Source of the DNA: Trichostrongylus colubriformis
Lineage: Eukaryota > Nematoda > Chromadorea > Rhabditida > Trichostrongylidae
NCBI GenBank assembly: GCA_963978905.1
Contig: OZ022258.1
Span: 34,161,282-34,225,281, forward strand
Reading direction: 5' to 3'
DNA length: 64,000 bases
Shown one piece after another: positions 1 through 12,500 of the stretch (position 1 is the stretch's first letter; every line of letters starts with the position of its first letter). The notes below the pieces were generated by a model that worked only from the letters and a program-made list of their open reading frames with translations, ran no database searches and was not told the origin of the DNA. Made by a program: the position numbers and the translations under genes.

Positions 1-674
1 TGTTGAGCTCACAAGGACTTACTCATGAACAAGTAAGTATTTATGGGAACTGAACAGTGGTCGCTGATGCTTTGTTCATCCTCAAAAAATCGTTCACGGG
101 AATCTAAATTCTTTCATTACCATATATTCATGATCTCATTGTCATCAGGAGTGGCATGCAGATTCATGCGAAAAAACAAGAATCCGGCGAAGTAGCAGTC
201 TGTTCAATGTGCCGGACAACGGGGCGGGACTCCGAGTGTGAACGGGCACAGAGCTCCAGGAGTAAAGAGTCAGCTGTCTCGTGGTCAGAGAACAGTGGTT
301 TTAAAACGAGTCTTCCACTGGCATGTTGCCAACTCGTAAACACGAAGGAATGGTTAGGAAAACGATAGCATCTCTTTTTGGAGTGAGCTTCAAGCAAACT
401 GGGAAAGCGCACCGGGATACCTTCAACCCTGTCACATCTCCTTGGCTACTCGCACCGTATTCAATTAGAAATCACGTTCCCTGAAAGCGGGGTATGTCAT
501 TCGAAGTCGTCAGCTGTTAACCGTTCCACCGTTTCTACAGCTCGGGGGCGCGCTTTAGCCAAAAATAGCCTTCTTGGACCCATAGTTTCCTCGTGACTTC
601 TTTTAGGAATTTCTAAATATCCGCATTATCCCTAATGACGTTCCAAGGAAACACTATCAAATAGCTGTACTTCG

Positions 675-1115
675 AGAAGTCAAAATGATGAACGGCTTAG
701 CACCAGAGCTGAGTAGAAGCTAGCGAAAGTTTGGTTTAGTGCTCAGGGACATGGAGGGAGTAGTCTGGAAAACGAATACCATACAATTCGCTCCTATCTC
801 TTTGATCGGCTGTCGTTCGTGTGCTTCATTGAATACCTGGCCTGTGTGCAGGCATGGTGGGCACGCGCCCAGTGTTATAAAGTGTGACTAGTCGGATTGG
901 CCGGCGTCAGCCGGCCAATCCGACTGGTATGGTGTGATATCGAGAGAACGATGCTTGGCGTAATTCGGTACACGCAAAGACAGGAGGAAGTACGGGATCG
1001 AACTTCGTTTAACGGTCAATCAGAGACTGCCAAGGACTTGAATATCAGTTGAGCTTGACACACAGGGGTCTCGTATCGCTATGAGCGTTGGACCGAGCTA
1101 TCATCGAGTGGATCC
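675..1115 (+). mobile_element. RTE-type LINE relic (3' end of reverse transcriptase ORF)
   Basis: The stretch is a degraded copy of the distal RT-ORF segment of the RTE element at 41.2-45 kb. Shared blocks are the 'gatgaacg.cttagcaccagagc' segment near 686 (compare 43959), the 'cgagagaacgatgctt' segment near 940 (compare 44170) and the 'cgttggaccgagc' segment near 1086 (compare 44328). It has many substitutions and indels and no open frame. A hairpin at 888-927 interrupts it. Confidence 0.75.
888..927. repeat. Short perfect hairpin
   Basis: Arms 888-905 and 910-927 are reverse complements, with 16 perfect pairs around a GTCA loop. The hairpin sits inside the RTE relic. It is probably a small snap-back insertion; no function can be assigned. 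Confidence 0.6.
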
Positions 1116-1980
1116 ATCATGATATAAAATGAACAGCATGAGAACTGTTTTATGGTCAGAGCTCATGAAAACGGTACTTAGGAATGGGATGCCTAGTGTA
1201 GCTGGAGCTGGAAGGGTCCACGGAACCCTTTTCTCGGAACACACAGGTGGAACTGCAGGTGGTACGTGTGACACATAGGTGTTTAGCGATAGAGTATTGC
1301 ATCTCTGGTCGTATCTCCCTCTGTACGCATGGTAACGTTGATGTGTTGGATACAGTAATAATTATCAAAAGCATTTCAAACTTACCTGGTACTTACCTAA
1401 CCTACTATATCAAGAAACTGCGTGTATTCGCTTTATGTCTGAACACCGTACAGACTGAACATAACTCAAGATGTTTTGTATGTAAAGCGTGTTAATTTTA
1501 CTAACAAGGGGAAGATAAAAGGTCTAAGTGGTTATTCGCAATAAAACACATACCTTTCGACGCAATCTGGACGCTGCTTTCCGAATCTGCATTTAAAATC
1601 CACTAAACGATTACCTGACTGAAGTTATGGAGGTTTTTTCGAAGGCACCGGTCCCGCATGGGTAAACGTGTCGCCCACGTCGCAAATGAATACAAGCGAA
1701 GTTGAGGCGATCCGGCCGCAGCATAGCACTGGGTAGTCGTGGAGGTTAGCGTTGGGCGAAGCCATGGATGTTATCCCCTTGCAGATACCTTTTTTGCTTT
1801 CCATGAGGCTTCCCTTTATGTCTGGGAAACATCTCCAGAGGTGTTGCCATGTGCACTAATTCTTACTTTCCTTTTCCGCTTACCTCACTATCCCTGTCCT
1901 AGACCGCAGAAAATTCCGTGATCCAGCTTGGTTAAATTAGTAGACTCCCATAGCGCACGAATAAGGCGTTGTTGCGTAAA
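1116..1980. other. Unassigned sequence
   Basis: I see no coding exon, RNA gene or recognisable repeat here. Open frames are short and have no recognisable motif. Confidence 0.5.
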
Positions 1981-2029
1981 ACAATTGTGATATTCGCGCT
2001 CAAGGGATCCAGTTACCCTTCTGTGCGAA

Positions 2030-2125
2030 TTTTCAGCCGAATCGAGTTTTTGGCTCAAATTGGTAAATTACGGGTTGGCCAACCCTAACTTTCTGAAATT
2101 TAGCCGAAAACTCGATTCGGCTATC
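2030..2125. repeat. Inverted repeat (snap-back)
   Basis: A roughly 20-bp block around 2034-2055 (agccgaatcgagtttttggct) recurs as its reverse complement at about 2101-2122, separated by about 45 bp. It fits a small palindromic MITE end. Confidence 0.5.
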
Positions 2126-2615
2126 CATGACATGGGGCGAGTTATACCTCCTTTTAATTCAAAAAATCCATCAACCATGGCACAGCCAGACGAAACATAT
2201 CTATTGCAGAAGCCCACTACGCCAATTACGTAAGAAGCGCCAATCAAGAGCATTTGCAGGGCAAGGGCGAACGACTTCTCCCTTGTTCAATGTGTTGCCA
2301 CCCAAAGGCTCCCAATTTTTCCGAGATTTGGTCAAATTCTCGAATTGGCAAAAAATTTGTCCCATGGGGAAATTCGACCCTGAACACGGAAAGCACACTG
2401 GTTAGAGCGAAAACGTCTGGCTAGTGCGCTATGGGCTCCCAAACATGCCATGTAATGGTATCCTTTCGTCATAAAAACCATATTTTCATTCAGAGAATCG
2501 CTTGGCAGATTTTGAATACAGATTTGAGATCAGCATCAAAAGCGCGTCGAGTGATATGTGTCCCACTGCAAATCCGCAATGGGTTGCATATCACTCGACT
2601 CATCACCTCGACTCA

Positions 2616-2700
2616 TCACCGCACAGTGCGGGGCACGATCGCCACTGAACCAATAGCACTATTCGGTTCAGTGGCGATCGTGTCCCGCACTGTGTGGTGA
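2616..2700. repeat. 36-bp-arm hairpin
   Basis: Left arm 2616-2651 pairs with right arm 2665-2700 with very few mismatches around a 13-nt loop. A second smaller inverted pair (gtcgagtgatat / atatcactcgac) lies just upstream at 2547-2600. The size is compatible with a miRNA-like precursor, but the near-perfect stem is more typical of a foldback transposon remnant. Confidence 0.6.
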
Positions 2701-3300
2701 TGGAAAGCAGGAAGTCGTCGTTGTAAGCTGTGTCGACAAGTGATTGAAACAGGTCCTCGGAGGCACGTTTGAGTAGGCGTAAGGGGGTGTATGTCGTTAG
2801 GCGCGGTCCCCTGCAGCTAATTTGCTAAAGGAGCACATGGGTAGCAGCTGCCACTCTAATGCAGACCATCTGACGCATCTTCTGCGACGAATGACTCGTC
2901 CACATCACCTAACCCTCAGATTTTACGTTATTGATAATTACCACATTGAGGACCCTGTTAAAGGAACACTGGAAACTACTGGAAAGTGACATATCCAATC
3001 CAAGACAGTTGTAATACTCCACCGCGAGTGAAGCAGTGTTTTCCATTCTTTAAAATGGAAAAAGAGGAGACGAAAAAAGCCGTGTTTTTCATTCTTTAGA
3101 ATGGAAAAAGGGGAGACGAAAAAAAGCCGTAAAAGGAGAAAAGAAGTCAGAATCAACGCTTAGTTCATCAGTCGAAGAGAAACACGTTCACAAAGGTCAT
3201 CCATTGAGGATCAACAAACGGCGACCAATTGCGTGAAACCTGATGGTTAGGTGTGTGGAGGGGTCATCCTTCGCAGAAGATGCGTCCATGGTCGGTGTTA

Positions 3301-3688
3301 GGCCGCAATCATACTCGCACCGAATCCGGCACGACACTTAGGTGACGCGCTCCTTTTGTAAAATCCTTGACCCAACCACTACACAGTATGGTGATCGTGG
3401 TGAGAGCCAACGTTCGAATTCAGTTTGCGTAGTATGACACAATGTTAAGATTCGAATTCGAGTTCCTGGGCTCTCGCCACGCTCATCATGCATAGTTTGG
3501 TACTATGCCTGAATTCGAATTCAAATTTGTGGTTCTCGCCACGATCACCATACTGTAATGTACTTGGATCGAGTGTTTTACAAACGGAGCGCGTCACCAG
3601 GTGCCGCCATGGTAGACGGCGGGCACATGATTTTGACGCCGTCGCTGCCGGTGCCGGCGTCGGTGCGCAAAGTATAAACGCGGCCGTA
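3301..3688. mobile_element. MITE family 2 copy nested in MITE A
   Basis: The ends are aggccgcaatcatactcgcac and gtgcgcaaagtataaacgcggccgt-type sequence, forming imperfect TIRs. The centre is palindromic: cagtatggtgatcgtgg near 3387 pairs with ccacgatcaccatactg near 3540, around AT-rich gaattcgaattc motifs. The same terminus is seen near 4743, 6175, 11117, 14774 and 59930. It disrupts the right arm of family 1 copy A. Confidence 0.7.
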
Positions 3689-3713
3689 GAGTCGCAGCTG
3701 CGGCCCATGTGCC

Positions 3714-3930
3714 GGGTGTGTGCAGATATGACAGCGAATCGCGTGGCCGCCGCGGCGAGCGGTGCGGCGGGTGCGAGTGCCAGTGGCAGGGCCTTCAAGC
3801 GGGGCAGTGTGGCATGAGTGGAAGCCAGACGTGATGCAGTCACGCTCGGCCGGCCCCCAAGGGCAATCGATACGACGAGTCGTACTGGTGGCGCCGCGAA
3901 GCGATTCGCTGTCATATCTGCACACACACC
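3714..3930. mobile_element. Palindromic MITE with 10-bp target duplication (Mutator-like)
   Basis: TIRs of about 29 bp (3714-3742 and 3901-3930) are near-perfect reverse complements. The element is flanked by CCCATGTGCC at 3704-3713 and again at 3932-3941, a 10-bp direct repeat that fits the target duplication of Mutator-type elements. The interior is GC-rich with no open transposase frame. Confidence 0.7.
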
Positions 3931-4007
3931 TCCCATGTGCCCCCTGGCAAATTAGCTGCAGGGGACCGCGCCTAATGACCGTCCGGCGGTGTAAGGTCCA
4001 GCATGGG

Positions 4008-4540
4008 TGCATGTCGTTAGGCTCGGTCCCTTATTGCTAGTTTGCCAACGGGTCATAGCTGCCACCCTAACGCCGACCGTAGGACGTATCTTTTGCGTCG
4101 AGCAACTCGTCCATATCATCGAACCTTCTGTCGTTTGTAGTGCATAATTACTACATGAAGGACTTTGTTCAACAAGTATCGTAAATTACTGAGAAATAGC
4201 TCGTATGACAACTCCAACAATTGTAAGGCAACCACTCCGGACGGAGTAATAAGGAGTGTTTCTTATTATTGAGGATGAACAGGGGACGGAAAGAAATCGA
4301 AGAAAGGGGGAAAACATTCCGAATCCACGCTTGGTTCACCAACCGAAGAGAAACAGGTCCGCAAGAGGGGTCGTCTCTAAGGATCGACGAACGAAGGCCA
4401 ATCACGAAAATCTGAATGTTCGGTGTTGTTGACTTGTCGTTCGTCGAAGGAGATGCGTGAAATAGTCGGGCTTTGAGTGGCAGCTACGGCCCATGGGTCC
4501 CAATGGCAAATTACCTGCAAGGTTCTACGCTTGATGACCT
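4008..4540. mobile_element. MITE family 1, copy B
   Basis: The same TIR blocks as copy A lie at about 4013-4115 and about 4430-4530, in inverted orientation (cgcatcttttgcg at the left, ggagatgcg at the right). It lies about 30 bp from copy A. No coding capacity. Confidence 0.7.
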
Positions 4541-4742
4541 CTCAAGACCAACAATGGTTTTCACACCATCTAAGCTATACTTTACATCTACCTTACGGAT
4601 TTTTCACCAGATACCTTCACTACCATAGTGCTACCGCCGAGGCAGTCAAAGTAGCTAAGGTTCAAACTGCTTTTGGGAAGTCCTTAGCGAAACGAGCGGA
4701 GATTGAATATTGAACCTCAGCATTATATGTGCTCAGAGTTTC

Positions 4743-4921
4743 AGGCCGCGGTCATAGTCACCGCCGGCAGAGCATAGCTACGTTCACAGGCAGCGAGGGA
4801 GAATGGCACGGGGAAGGTGCAGAGATAACGCACGCAGCGAGGCAGGGTGGCATGGGTGGAGATGCAGAGATACGTACCGACGCCCTACCGCCGGCTCCGC
4901 AATGTACTACCGCGGCCTTAC
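4743..4921. mobile_element. MITE family 2, short copy
   Basis: It begins with aggccgcggtcatag and ends with ctaccgcggcctta-type sequence, inverted repeats of the family 2 terminus. The interior is GC-rich and non-coding. Confidence 0.6.
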
Positions 4922-6170
4922 ATGCATGTGTCCCACGTGAACGGCCAGGATTTGGTACACTGGGGTGTGAAAATCATGGTACTCTCTAGTATACACAGAT
5001 TATTGCAGACGGCGCGTTATATGGCGCACCGTAACGGCTACAGTGCTGGAGGAGCGCGCCATCAGCCTGGTGCGTGCTGAATCCTAATGAGATGGAATTT
5101 CCGGGGATCCAGGTGATCCTCAAGTCTGAACCATGGACTAGCAAGGGAAGGCTTCCAGGTCACCGTGGACGTCCAAGATGAGATTTAGATGACCTTACTC
5201 ACTTTCGAACGATCAATTCAACCTTGCCCTTTGAATCTGCTGAATTCTGAGTGAGTGAAATTATGGAGATCGGCGGCGTATGGCGCAACATCAACTACAG
5301 GTCTCATGCGTGTTGCGAAATATTGCCCTGTGGTGCCGATGGGGCAGCAAGTAATGGATTGGGCTTGGACTCTCAACACCACGGTTCGAGTTCTTGGTGC
5401 TCGCACTTGTCGTGCTCTTCCTTGAAGTGTCTCCCAAGCACTTCCAAAATGCTTTCACCTCTGGAACGAGGTATTCATGCTCCTCACTTGAGCAGAATAA
5501 GCATGTTAGATGCTTCTCTTGGTCCAGACTACCCTGACCTTCGGAGTTATGGTCCCGATCGATTCTAGCACGTAAGACGTGTATTGCTGAATTGTGAAAT
5601 CCTCTGTGGAAATTCTTGTGCCTATAAGAAATAATTGGAACAAAAGTTTAGTGCTTCATCACAGCCACCTCATCTCTGATTATGATGATCTCGAAATTCT
5701 AACTTGAACTGTGTGCCGACATAGCAGTTTGGCTGCAAAGGATCTTTGGAAAGCGTCACTTTCGAAATACAAGTAGCGCATATGTCGTTTAGCGTGAAGG
5801 TTTCCGTGTCCTTTCCACAGACTACGACGGCCAAAGAGAGTTTCATTAACCTTTTCAGACCATGTTCGAAAAAGTTGTTCTGCTCTCGATTAAGGGTACG
5901 GATGTAGTTTTGCATGACAAGGTGTATGTTGATGTTCTCACACAAATAAAGCGGTATGCTTGTTCACAACCAAGAAGTTACTCTCTACCACTGTTTTGTT
6001 CGGCGAAGACGACCTTATGAGGCGGACCTTGTTGTGAAAGGCGGAGACGTTAGACTCATCGTATCCTCCAAGGCTAGAGGGCGCTCTTTTTACGAGGGAT
6101 CTCGATGCATATGGTTTTCCTAGATCCCAATTTTCATTTAGATGGACACTTCATGGTTTTCCCATTGCCC
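4922..6170. other. Unassigned sequence
   Basis: I find no supported exon or repeat. The amino-terminal exon of the REV1 gene that starts being recognisable at 6421 may lie in or beyond this stretch, but I could not identify it. Confidence 0.4.
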
Positions 6171-6345
6171 ATATTGGGCGGCGTTCATACTCATTGCCCA
6201 CATTAAGCGGCGTTCATACTCAGCACCGACAGAGCTACGTTCACAGCTGCGAGGTGCAGAGACGACGCCGTCAACGAGGCAGGTGACATAGGCGGAGCCG
6301 CAGCCATGCTCTGCCGCCGGCACCGCAGACTATGAACGCGATCTT
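6171..6345. mobile_element. MITE family 2, degenerate copy
   Basis: The left terminus (gcggcgttcatactca) is present twice in tandem, near 6180 and 6213. The right terminus, agactatgaacgcgatctta, is near 6333. It lies 75 bp upstream of the first recognised REV1 exon. Confidence 0.55.
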
Positions 6346-6420
6346 ACCCGTACTACTGTCTTCAGGCTAAATATTGTGCAAATGTATGAGTGCTTCTAGT
6401 ACAGATCTCTACTCTTATAG

Positions 6421-6536
6421 ATCCCCCTGCCCTGGAGCTCCGCAACTTAATCCAGTTGCATGGGGGAGAGTATCACTGTTATTATGAATATGGCACTACG
6501 ACATATGTCATAGCGACTTCTTTAGCGAATGTGAAG
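6421..6536 (+). CDS. rev-1: rev-1 exon: BRCT, first part
   Basis: The acceptor is cttatag and the donor gtac. The translation includes LRNLIQLHGGEYHCYY followed by TTTYVIATSLANVK, matching the REV1 BRCT pattern (LHGG-x-YH-x-YY, TTH-IIATNL). It begins mid-codon, so at least one upstream exon is missing. Confidence 0.88.
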
Positions 6537-9500
6537 GTACGTGTTATTTTGAAGTATCATATTGGATGACAGCAGAGGTTTGATAGCTTTTTTGCTCTGT
6601 TTAAGGTGCAAAAAACGCGCCAGAACGAAAAATATGTTAAACCGGAATGGATTGTCGATTGGTGAGGGAGTTTTCTAGATTCACCATCTCCATTGTTCAG
6701 CATTGAATTTCCAGTGTTGCTGCTGGAAAACTACTGGAGATAGACAAGTATATTTTGCTCCCTACACAAGGGAAAAGGTCGATAGCAGCAGCATTCAATA
6801 AGTGCAGTGATGCTCAAGGTGTTTTTTGTCTTCTTTGTGCCATAGTTTAACGCTAACCATTTATCCATATACAATCCTTGTTACTTTTTCTCCTATGGGG
6901 TCGTTTCAGAAGTAGTGGAAGGAGCTCCGCAGTAATCTTGGAGAACGAGCTTGGGTTGTGGGCGCATCGCGAATGCTAAATTCAACCGTGCCAGATTTTC
7001 CCTGCAGGAATGCATGGATATTTGTTTTGCTGTATTATTTCCCACGTGGTCACAGCACGGTTAAAACCAGCCACAGAATTTACTATGCATTAGATTATTT
7101 TCGTGCAGTATAAAACTGCTTCGACTGCTCCGCTGAGATGACCGTCATTCGGAAGGAGGAAATAGCAATGATATTGGATCTGGACCAGTTGGGGCCCTTT
7201 TCATGTCGATCCATATGAGTGGACTCCATTTGTGACCGGCACACTCGGATGGATGAAGGAGTGAACATGGAATCCGTCATCACCTGGTAAATGGTAATGA
7301 TGCAGCCCAGTCAGCAGGTTCTTTGTGTAACCAGCTTACACAAAAGAAAGGGTCACTTACCATTCATGAAATGCTTTTTGTTCTTGCTAAGCACTCTGCC
7401 TGTAGAATATCACAATGACTGGAAAGGTGCCTTTTCATCGTACGTTCACACGATCTCTGATCTCTGACTGAAAGGGCAGTAACGGTCGCCTTTCGGGAAA
7501 TTCGGCAAAATGTTATGCTCTTTGAAGTATTTGTCGCTTTTGGCGTCTTAACCTGGTACGGAAATCATAGGAAGGCCTACTGTGATCATCTGCAATGTGT
7601 GGTATGAAACTCATGCAACTGTCCTAATAGCCAGGAAATTATGCTGCTATTTGTCAATGCAAGACCACTAAGTTTGAGTAAAAGTGTCGGAGCAACTTCA
7701 TTCAGTGGTCAGTCCTCCTCTCACCAGTCCTATGATTGCACAGGTCAGCTCTAGATGAAAAGTAGGGTCTATGGGAGGAACCCGAAGATTACTACCGTGT
7801 CTCTCTGAACTTGAAACTTAAGACTCTTGGAATAAAGGGCCCACCATCTGGTCCTGGGTGTGTACTCTTATGTCAGGATTTCGCAAAACCACGAGCGGCG
7901 TGCGAGTGTGCGCGAGCTATGCGCGTCGCGGTAGTTGGGTCTTAGAACGATTACTCGGTACTGCTATGGGCGCGATACGCAATTGACTGGTAATCGCTTC
8001 GGGACCCAACAGCATGGCGCCTTTAGCTCGTCCGCATCGCTTCGCTTGCGACATGCCGCGGTGCGAAATCCTGACACAAGGGTACGCACCCTTTGGTCCT
8101 CGCTCAGCAGTAAGTAATGATTGAAACATGATCGAAAACTTCGAGGTCTGCACCAGTTTCTGAGTCGACCTATTGGGCACCCATCATTTCATTTCTGCTA
8201 GTCAGTTTGCCTGTATCCACGTTCCTTTACTAACAAAGAACGTACCGCATCAAAGGAAAGTGTCGTTGTGCACAGGGCTGCAATAAATTGAAGTTCATTT
8301 CGTTAGTGGGGCCAAAATAGGGACTAGGCCGGCTAATAGGGAAGAACACACCGCTATGCAATGAAAGTGTTTGCATTAATGAGTTTCCGCCCGATGTCCG
8401 ATCCTAATTATGCTTTTTGTGAGAAGGACCGAGAGCGGTTAATGGTAAAATCAGCTCATGGGTTCAGTTGCAAAAATGAATATTACCTAGAGTCATGGAT
8501 TTTCGATCGATATTGATTGGGCGATATCATGCCCGGAGTTCTTTATCGGCTAACAATCAGTAATACTCTTTCGATTTTGTGGCGCGCACCTGTCCATCAC
8601 TCGATCATATTAATGGCTCTTGAACTTGTGCCCATTAAAGGAACCGGAAGGGGTCCGAAACAAGAATAAGATGCAAAGAAATGAGCATTTTGTAACGAAC
8701 ACTGAAGGTTAGAAGCGATAATCGGTGAAAACACCCGGATTATAAGCGCGACGCTGCGGTGTGTATTCGGATCCCATTCGCATCCGCGCATCCCTTTCCG
8801 AGTTGTCCGCTGTAGGAAACGGGCCGCGGGCCAACGTTGGTTGGAGCACCTGACTCCCAGCACAGTGGAGTGGCTATTCCCAACTACATTAGCATTCATG
8901 TAAGTACATCTAGAAACAATATAAGAAAGAACAAAGGAAAAAGTAAAAGGGAAAAACAAATTTATAATAGAAACATCTACTCTTGGCACTATGCCAAGGC
9001 GTCAAATTGGCGAGTTTGTGCAATGGCGGCCACTTAACCTCGTCCACACTACGTCTGTTCTACCGTAAACCGAAATAACCCCGTTCCGGTGTCTTTAAAC
9101 TGCAAAGGTGTGACAGGACAATTATACAACTGGATACCTCGAAGTGTTAAATTCCCCAGACAGTGTAATGAGCGTGCATACTGCAACGTGAATGACGTGA
9201 TGGTTCACGGTTGAGCTTAATTACCTCAATCGAGCGATACTTGTTAAGGTTCTACTGCTCATCAATTTCCTTTTTACAGAAACAGACACGAACGTCCCTA
9301 TTCTTGATGCACGTCATCCCAAGTTTTTGGAAGAGTTCTATGCAAGGTGAGAAGAAGCAGAAGTATTCCATTCCGATATGGTCATTTTATGAGGTTGAAA
9401 ATGTTCTTGCTGTTTTCTTCAACTTCCAGAGCTGCTATCTTGTTAATCCATTCTCATTAGGCAGAAAAGCAGCGAAGACAGCTGACAATATTAAGTGTGG

Positions 9501-12500
9501 GTTGGAACTGATGGATAAAGGAAGTGGACCACAGTGTGCTGCAAAAGTATTGACAAAACTTCGACGTAGTGGATATACCCTTCAACCGTGATACTAAAAA
9601 AATCTTTCTCAATATGGTTCGTCATCATACCTTGCATAAGTGCCAAATTTTATCGCCATATCAACATTAGTATTGAAATACCGTGCTCTTTCCCGCTTCG
9701 ATCTGCTGTTGTGCAGCTGCACTTCGATGGCGGCACTCCCTCCGCAATAGTGGAATCCCTCGGAGTTTCGCGACGGACACTTCCTGAGATCAGCTTCTCC
9801 GCTATGTTAATGTTGGTTAAACCTCTGACCGTTTGCCCTCGAACAGGCACGAACGTTTCTCTATCACTGTTCTTGACGTCATCATCAGCAGCAGAAGCAG
9901 TACATCGAAATGGCAAAAAAGCCTAAAATGACAGAGCGCTCGATGCTTCGCATTTTGTATGAGATGCCTGGAGGTCTTCTGTACAAAATGAGCAAAGGTC
10001 ATGGCCTGACTGATCTCAATAAGGAAAATAGGTTGATTCAATGCCGGAGTGTTCTTGCTTGCCCTGTGACTGGAGAGCATTTCAAGATTTCGTTTTTCGA
10101 TGAAAAGATTTTAACCCTCCAGCTACATGAGAATTGTCGCGAGGAGTTTCCGAAAAGCCGATAATAAAGGAATAACTAGTTTACGCACTTTCCACCCTTC
10201 CAGTGTCATGGTTTGGGTTGGACTGCGCAATGGGCGAGACGCCTTTTCGTAAGTCCCGGCGCGAAAACGACAAGGAATACTAAGTTTTCGAGATCCGACA
10301 TATGCTGTGGGCACAACTACACTTTGAGAATCAAAGCGTTTGTTTCTAGGAAGATTCGCCACGCATATGGCGTTACGCAAGAGTGGTGTGCGACTAACCT
10401 AACGACCATGCACCAAATGGCCCTTGTCTTTTCCCATTCTCAATCCACTAGACTATAGCGTCTGAGTAGTAATCATGGAGAAAAGTGCCTACTGCATTCG
10501 CCATCGGCATATGCTTCTTTGAAGACCCCCTCATCAAGGCATAGGTTAAATTAACGTCGACTATGTATCTGCGACGCACCATCCTTCTCGCCGAAGGTAC
10601 ACATATCAAATAAAAACTTCTGTTTTTTACGTCAGATATACAATGTCCGAGCTACATTTTGAGTCATTTGAAAAATTTTGAGCATAGTTATTTCGTTTTG
10701 AGCTGTCAACATTTTTTGTCGCACCCTGTAATTGTTCAAAAATCTTTGAAGCGGTGGCAGAAGCTATCAGGATGATTATGGAAGTTTACCTCGAACGTTC
10801 TCAACTACGGAATGAGTCAGTGAATGTTAGCGGAAGCAACTACGCGTGAAACATCCATAGAAATGCCTTAATCATCGTACCAAGCGGGAAGATTCCGTCA
10901 CGTCAGAAGAGGTCATATAGACTGTTCAGGTGCCGCAAGAGTTGGTGAAAACCAACGGAATATTCATTCCAAGGCTAGACCTGTTCTCTCTCTATGCATA
11001 CAAACGAGGCTTCTGAGGAGTCTGGTGAAGGACTGAAAAGCTTGGCAAGACTACAGACAACTTAGTAGCACTTAGTACACCATAAGAGGGAAGGGCGCAT
11101 GGGAGATGCCCAGCTAGGTAAGGCCGCGGTCATACTTTACGCACCAACACCGGTGTCTGCAACAAATTGACGCAGGTCTCGGCGTGAATCTGGAAACGCG
11201 CTCCGCTTGCAGAACGCTGACACAACCCCTCACAGTATGGTGATCGCCAAATGACGCCATTGTCGAATTCGAATGTTGGTATGGTGCCATAATTTGGGAT
11301 ATTCGAATTCGAATTCATGGGCTACGGAGCGCGTTTCTAGATTAACGCCGAACCAGTTGGCGCAGACACCGGCGTCGGTGCGCAAAGTATGACCGCGGCC
11401 TTAGGTCACTCAAGGAGGCGACGGTGCGCCTCCTAGCTGCGGCAAATTCGTACCGGAACTAGCAAAGCGCCTAGGGACTGTTGACCTGGTTGGATAGGTG
11501 TGTATTAGGTTGATTCATAATAAATCGGACAAATGGTAGTGATGATTTCTAGAGATCATAACTCAGTAACGAATTAACGAAAATGGACGCGCGAGGTACC
11601 GTTGGAATGAGTATGAAAAGCTCTTCAAAGTACCGCAAAATAATCACTCCAAAGTAAATTCATTCCGCCACAATGCCGCACGATTTCAAGTGGTCCAGAG
11701 ACCACATCCGCAACGTCATACTATTTATATCGCTATCTGGCCAGGAACCCGCGGATATTGGCAGACGTCTGATAGAAGTTCACAAGGAGCATGCCCCCGG
11801 CAGAAGTACACTGTAGTTGTAGCATTCGAAGTTTGCGTCAGGCGACTATTCCATCGAAGACGAAAACCGCGGTTGTTGGAGCGTACACGGCGTGGAGTAC
11901 TGGGAGCTGCTCGATGAAGGTACCACAGTATCCGCCGACGTCTACGTTCGTCAATTACGAGAATTGAAGGCCAATGTCCAGAGTTCGCTACGGCGGCGGT
12001 CACATGTCTACTTCCAGCACGACAACGTGTCTACTTCCACAGACCGCACTTCGCAAGATCGACCAAGGCCGAGCTGCTGTCGTACAGTTGGACCGTACTT
12101 ATATACCCACCGTACTCCCCAGACCTGGCCCCTTCAGATTTCCACCTTTTCTCCCACAGCCAACGCCACCTGGACGGCCAAGACTTCAAAACTCGCGACG
12201 AGGTCAAGGCGGCACTCGGCAACTTCTTCGAGCTCCAGCTTCCGGCCTTCTGGAGCAAGGGCATCCATGATCTGCCTATACCGTGGCAGAAGGTCATCGA
12301 TAAAGATGGAGTATATTTCAAGTGAATCCCTGTTGTCGTAAAAAAGTTGTACGACAATGATTAAAATTGGTCAATTTGTCCGATTTATTATGAATCAACC
12401 TGATAGGTTGGGACAACCTCGGCCGTGCCTTTGGTCCTGTGACATGGGTTATTCAGACAATTTGTTCATGTAAATCCTAACCTCCGTACAAATCATTCCG

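Larger units (their letters stand above)
2791..3979. mobile_element. MITE family 1, copy A (interrupted by two nested elements)
   Basis: The left terminal inverted repeat (cgcggtcccctgcagctaat, about 2799) matches inverted sequence at about 3949-3970. Internal TIR blocks such as gacgcatcttctgcgac pair with cgcagaagatgcgtc near 3275. Copies B (4008-4540) and C (27495-28040) share the same layout. The right arm is split by insertions at 3301-3688 and 3714-3930. Confidence 0.75.

Noticed and set aside
3445..3936. 163-codon minus-strand frame
   Set aside because: It runs across two nested palindromic MITEs; GC-rich composition explains the lack of stops.
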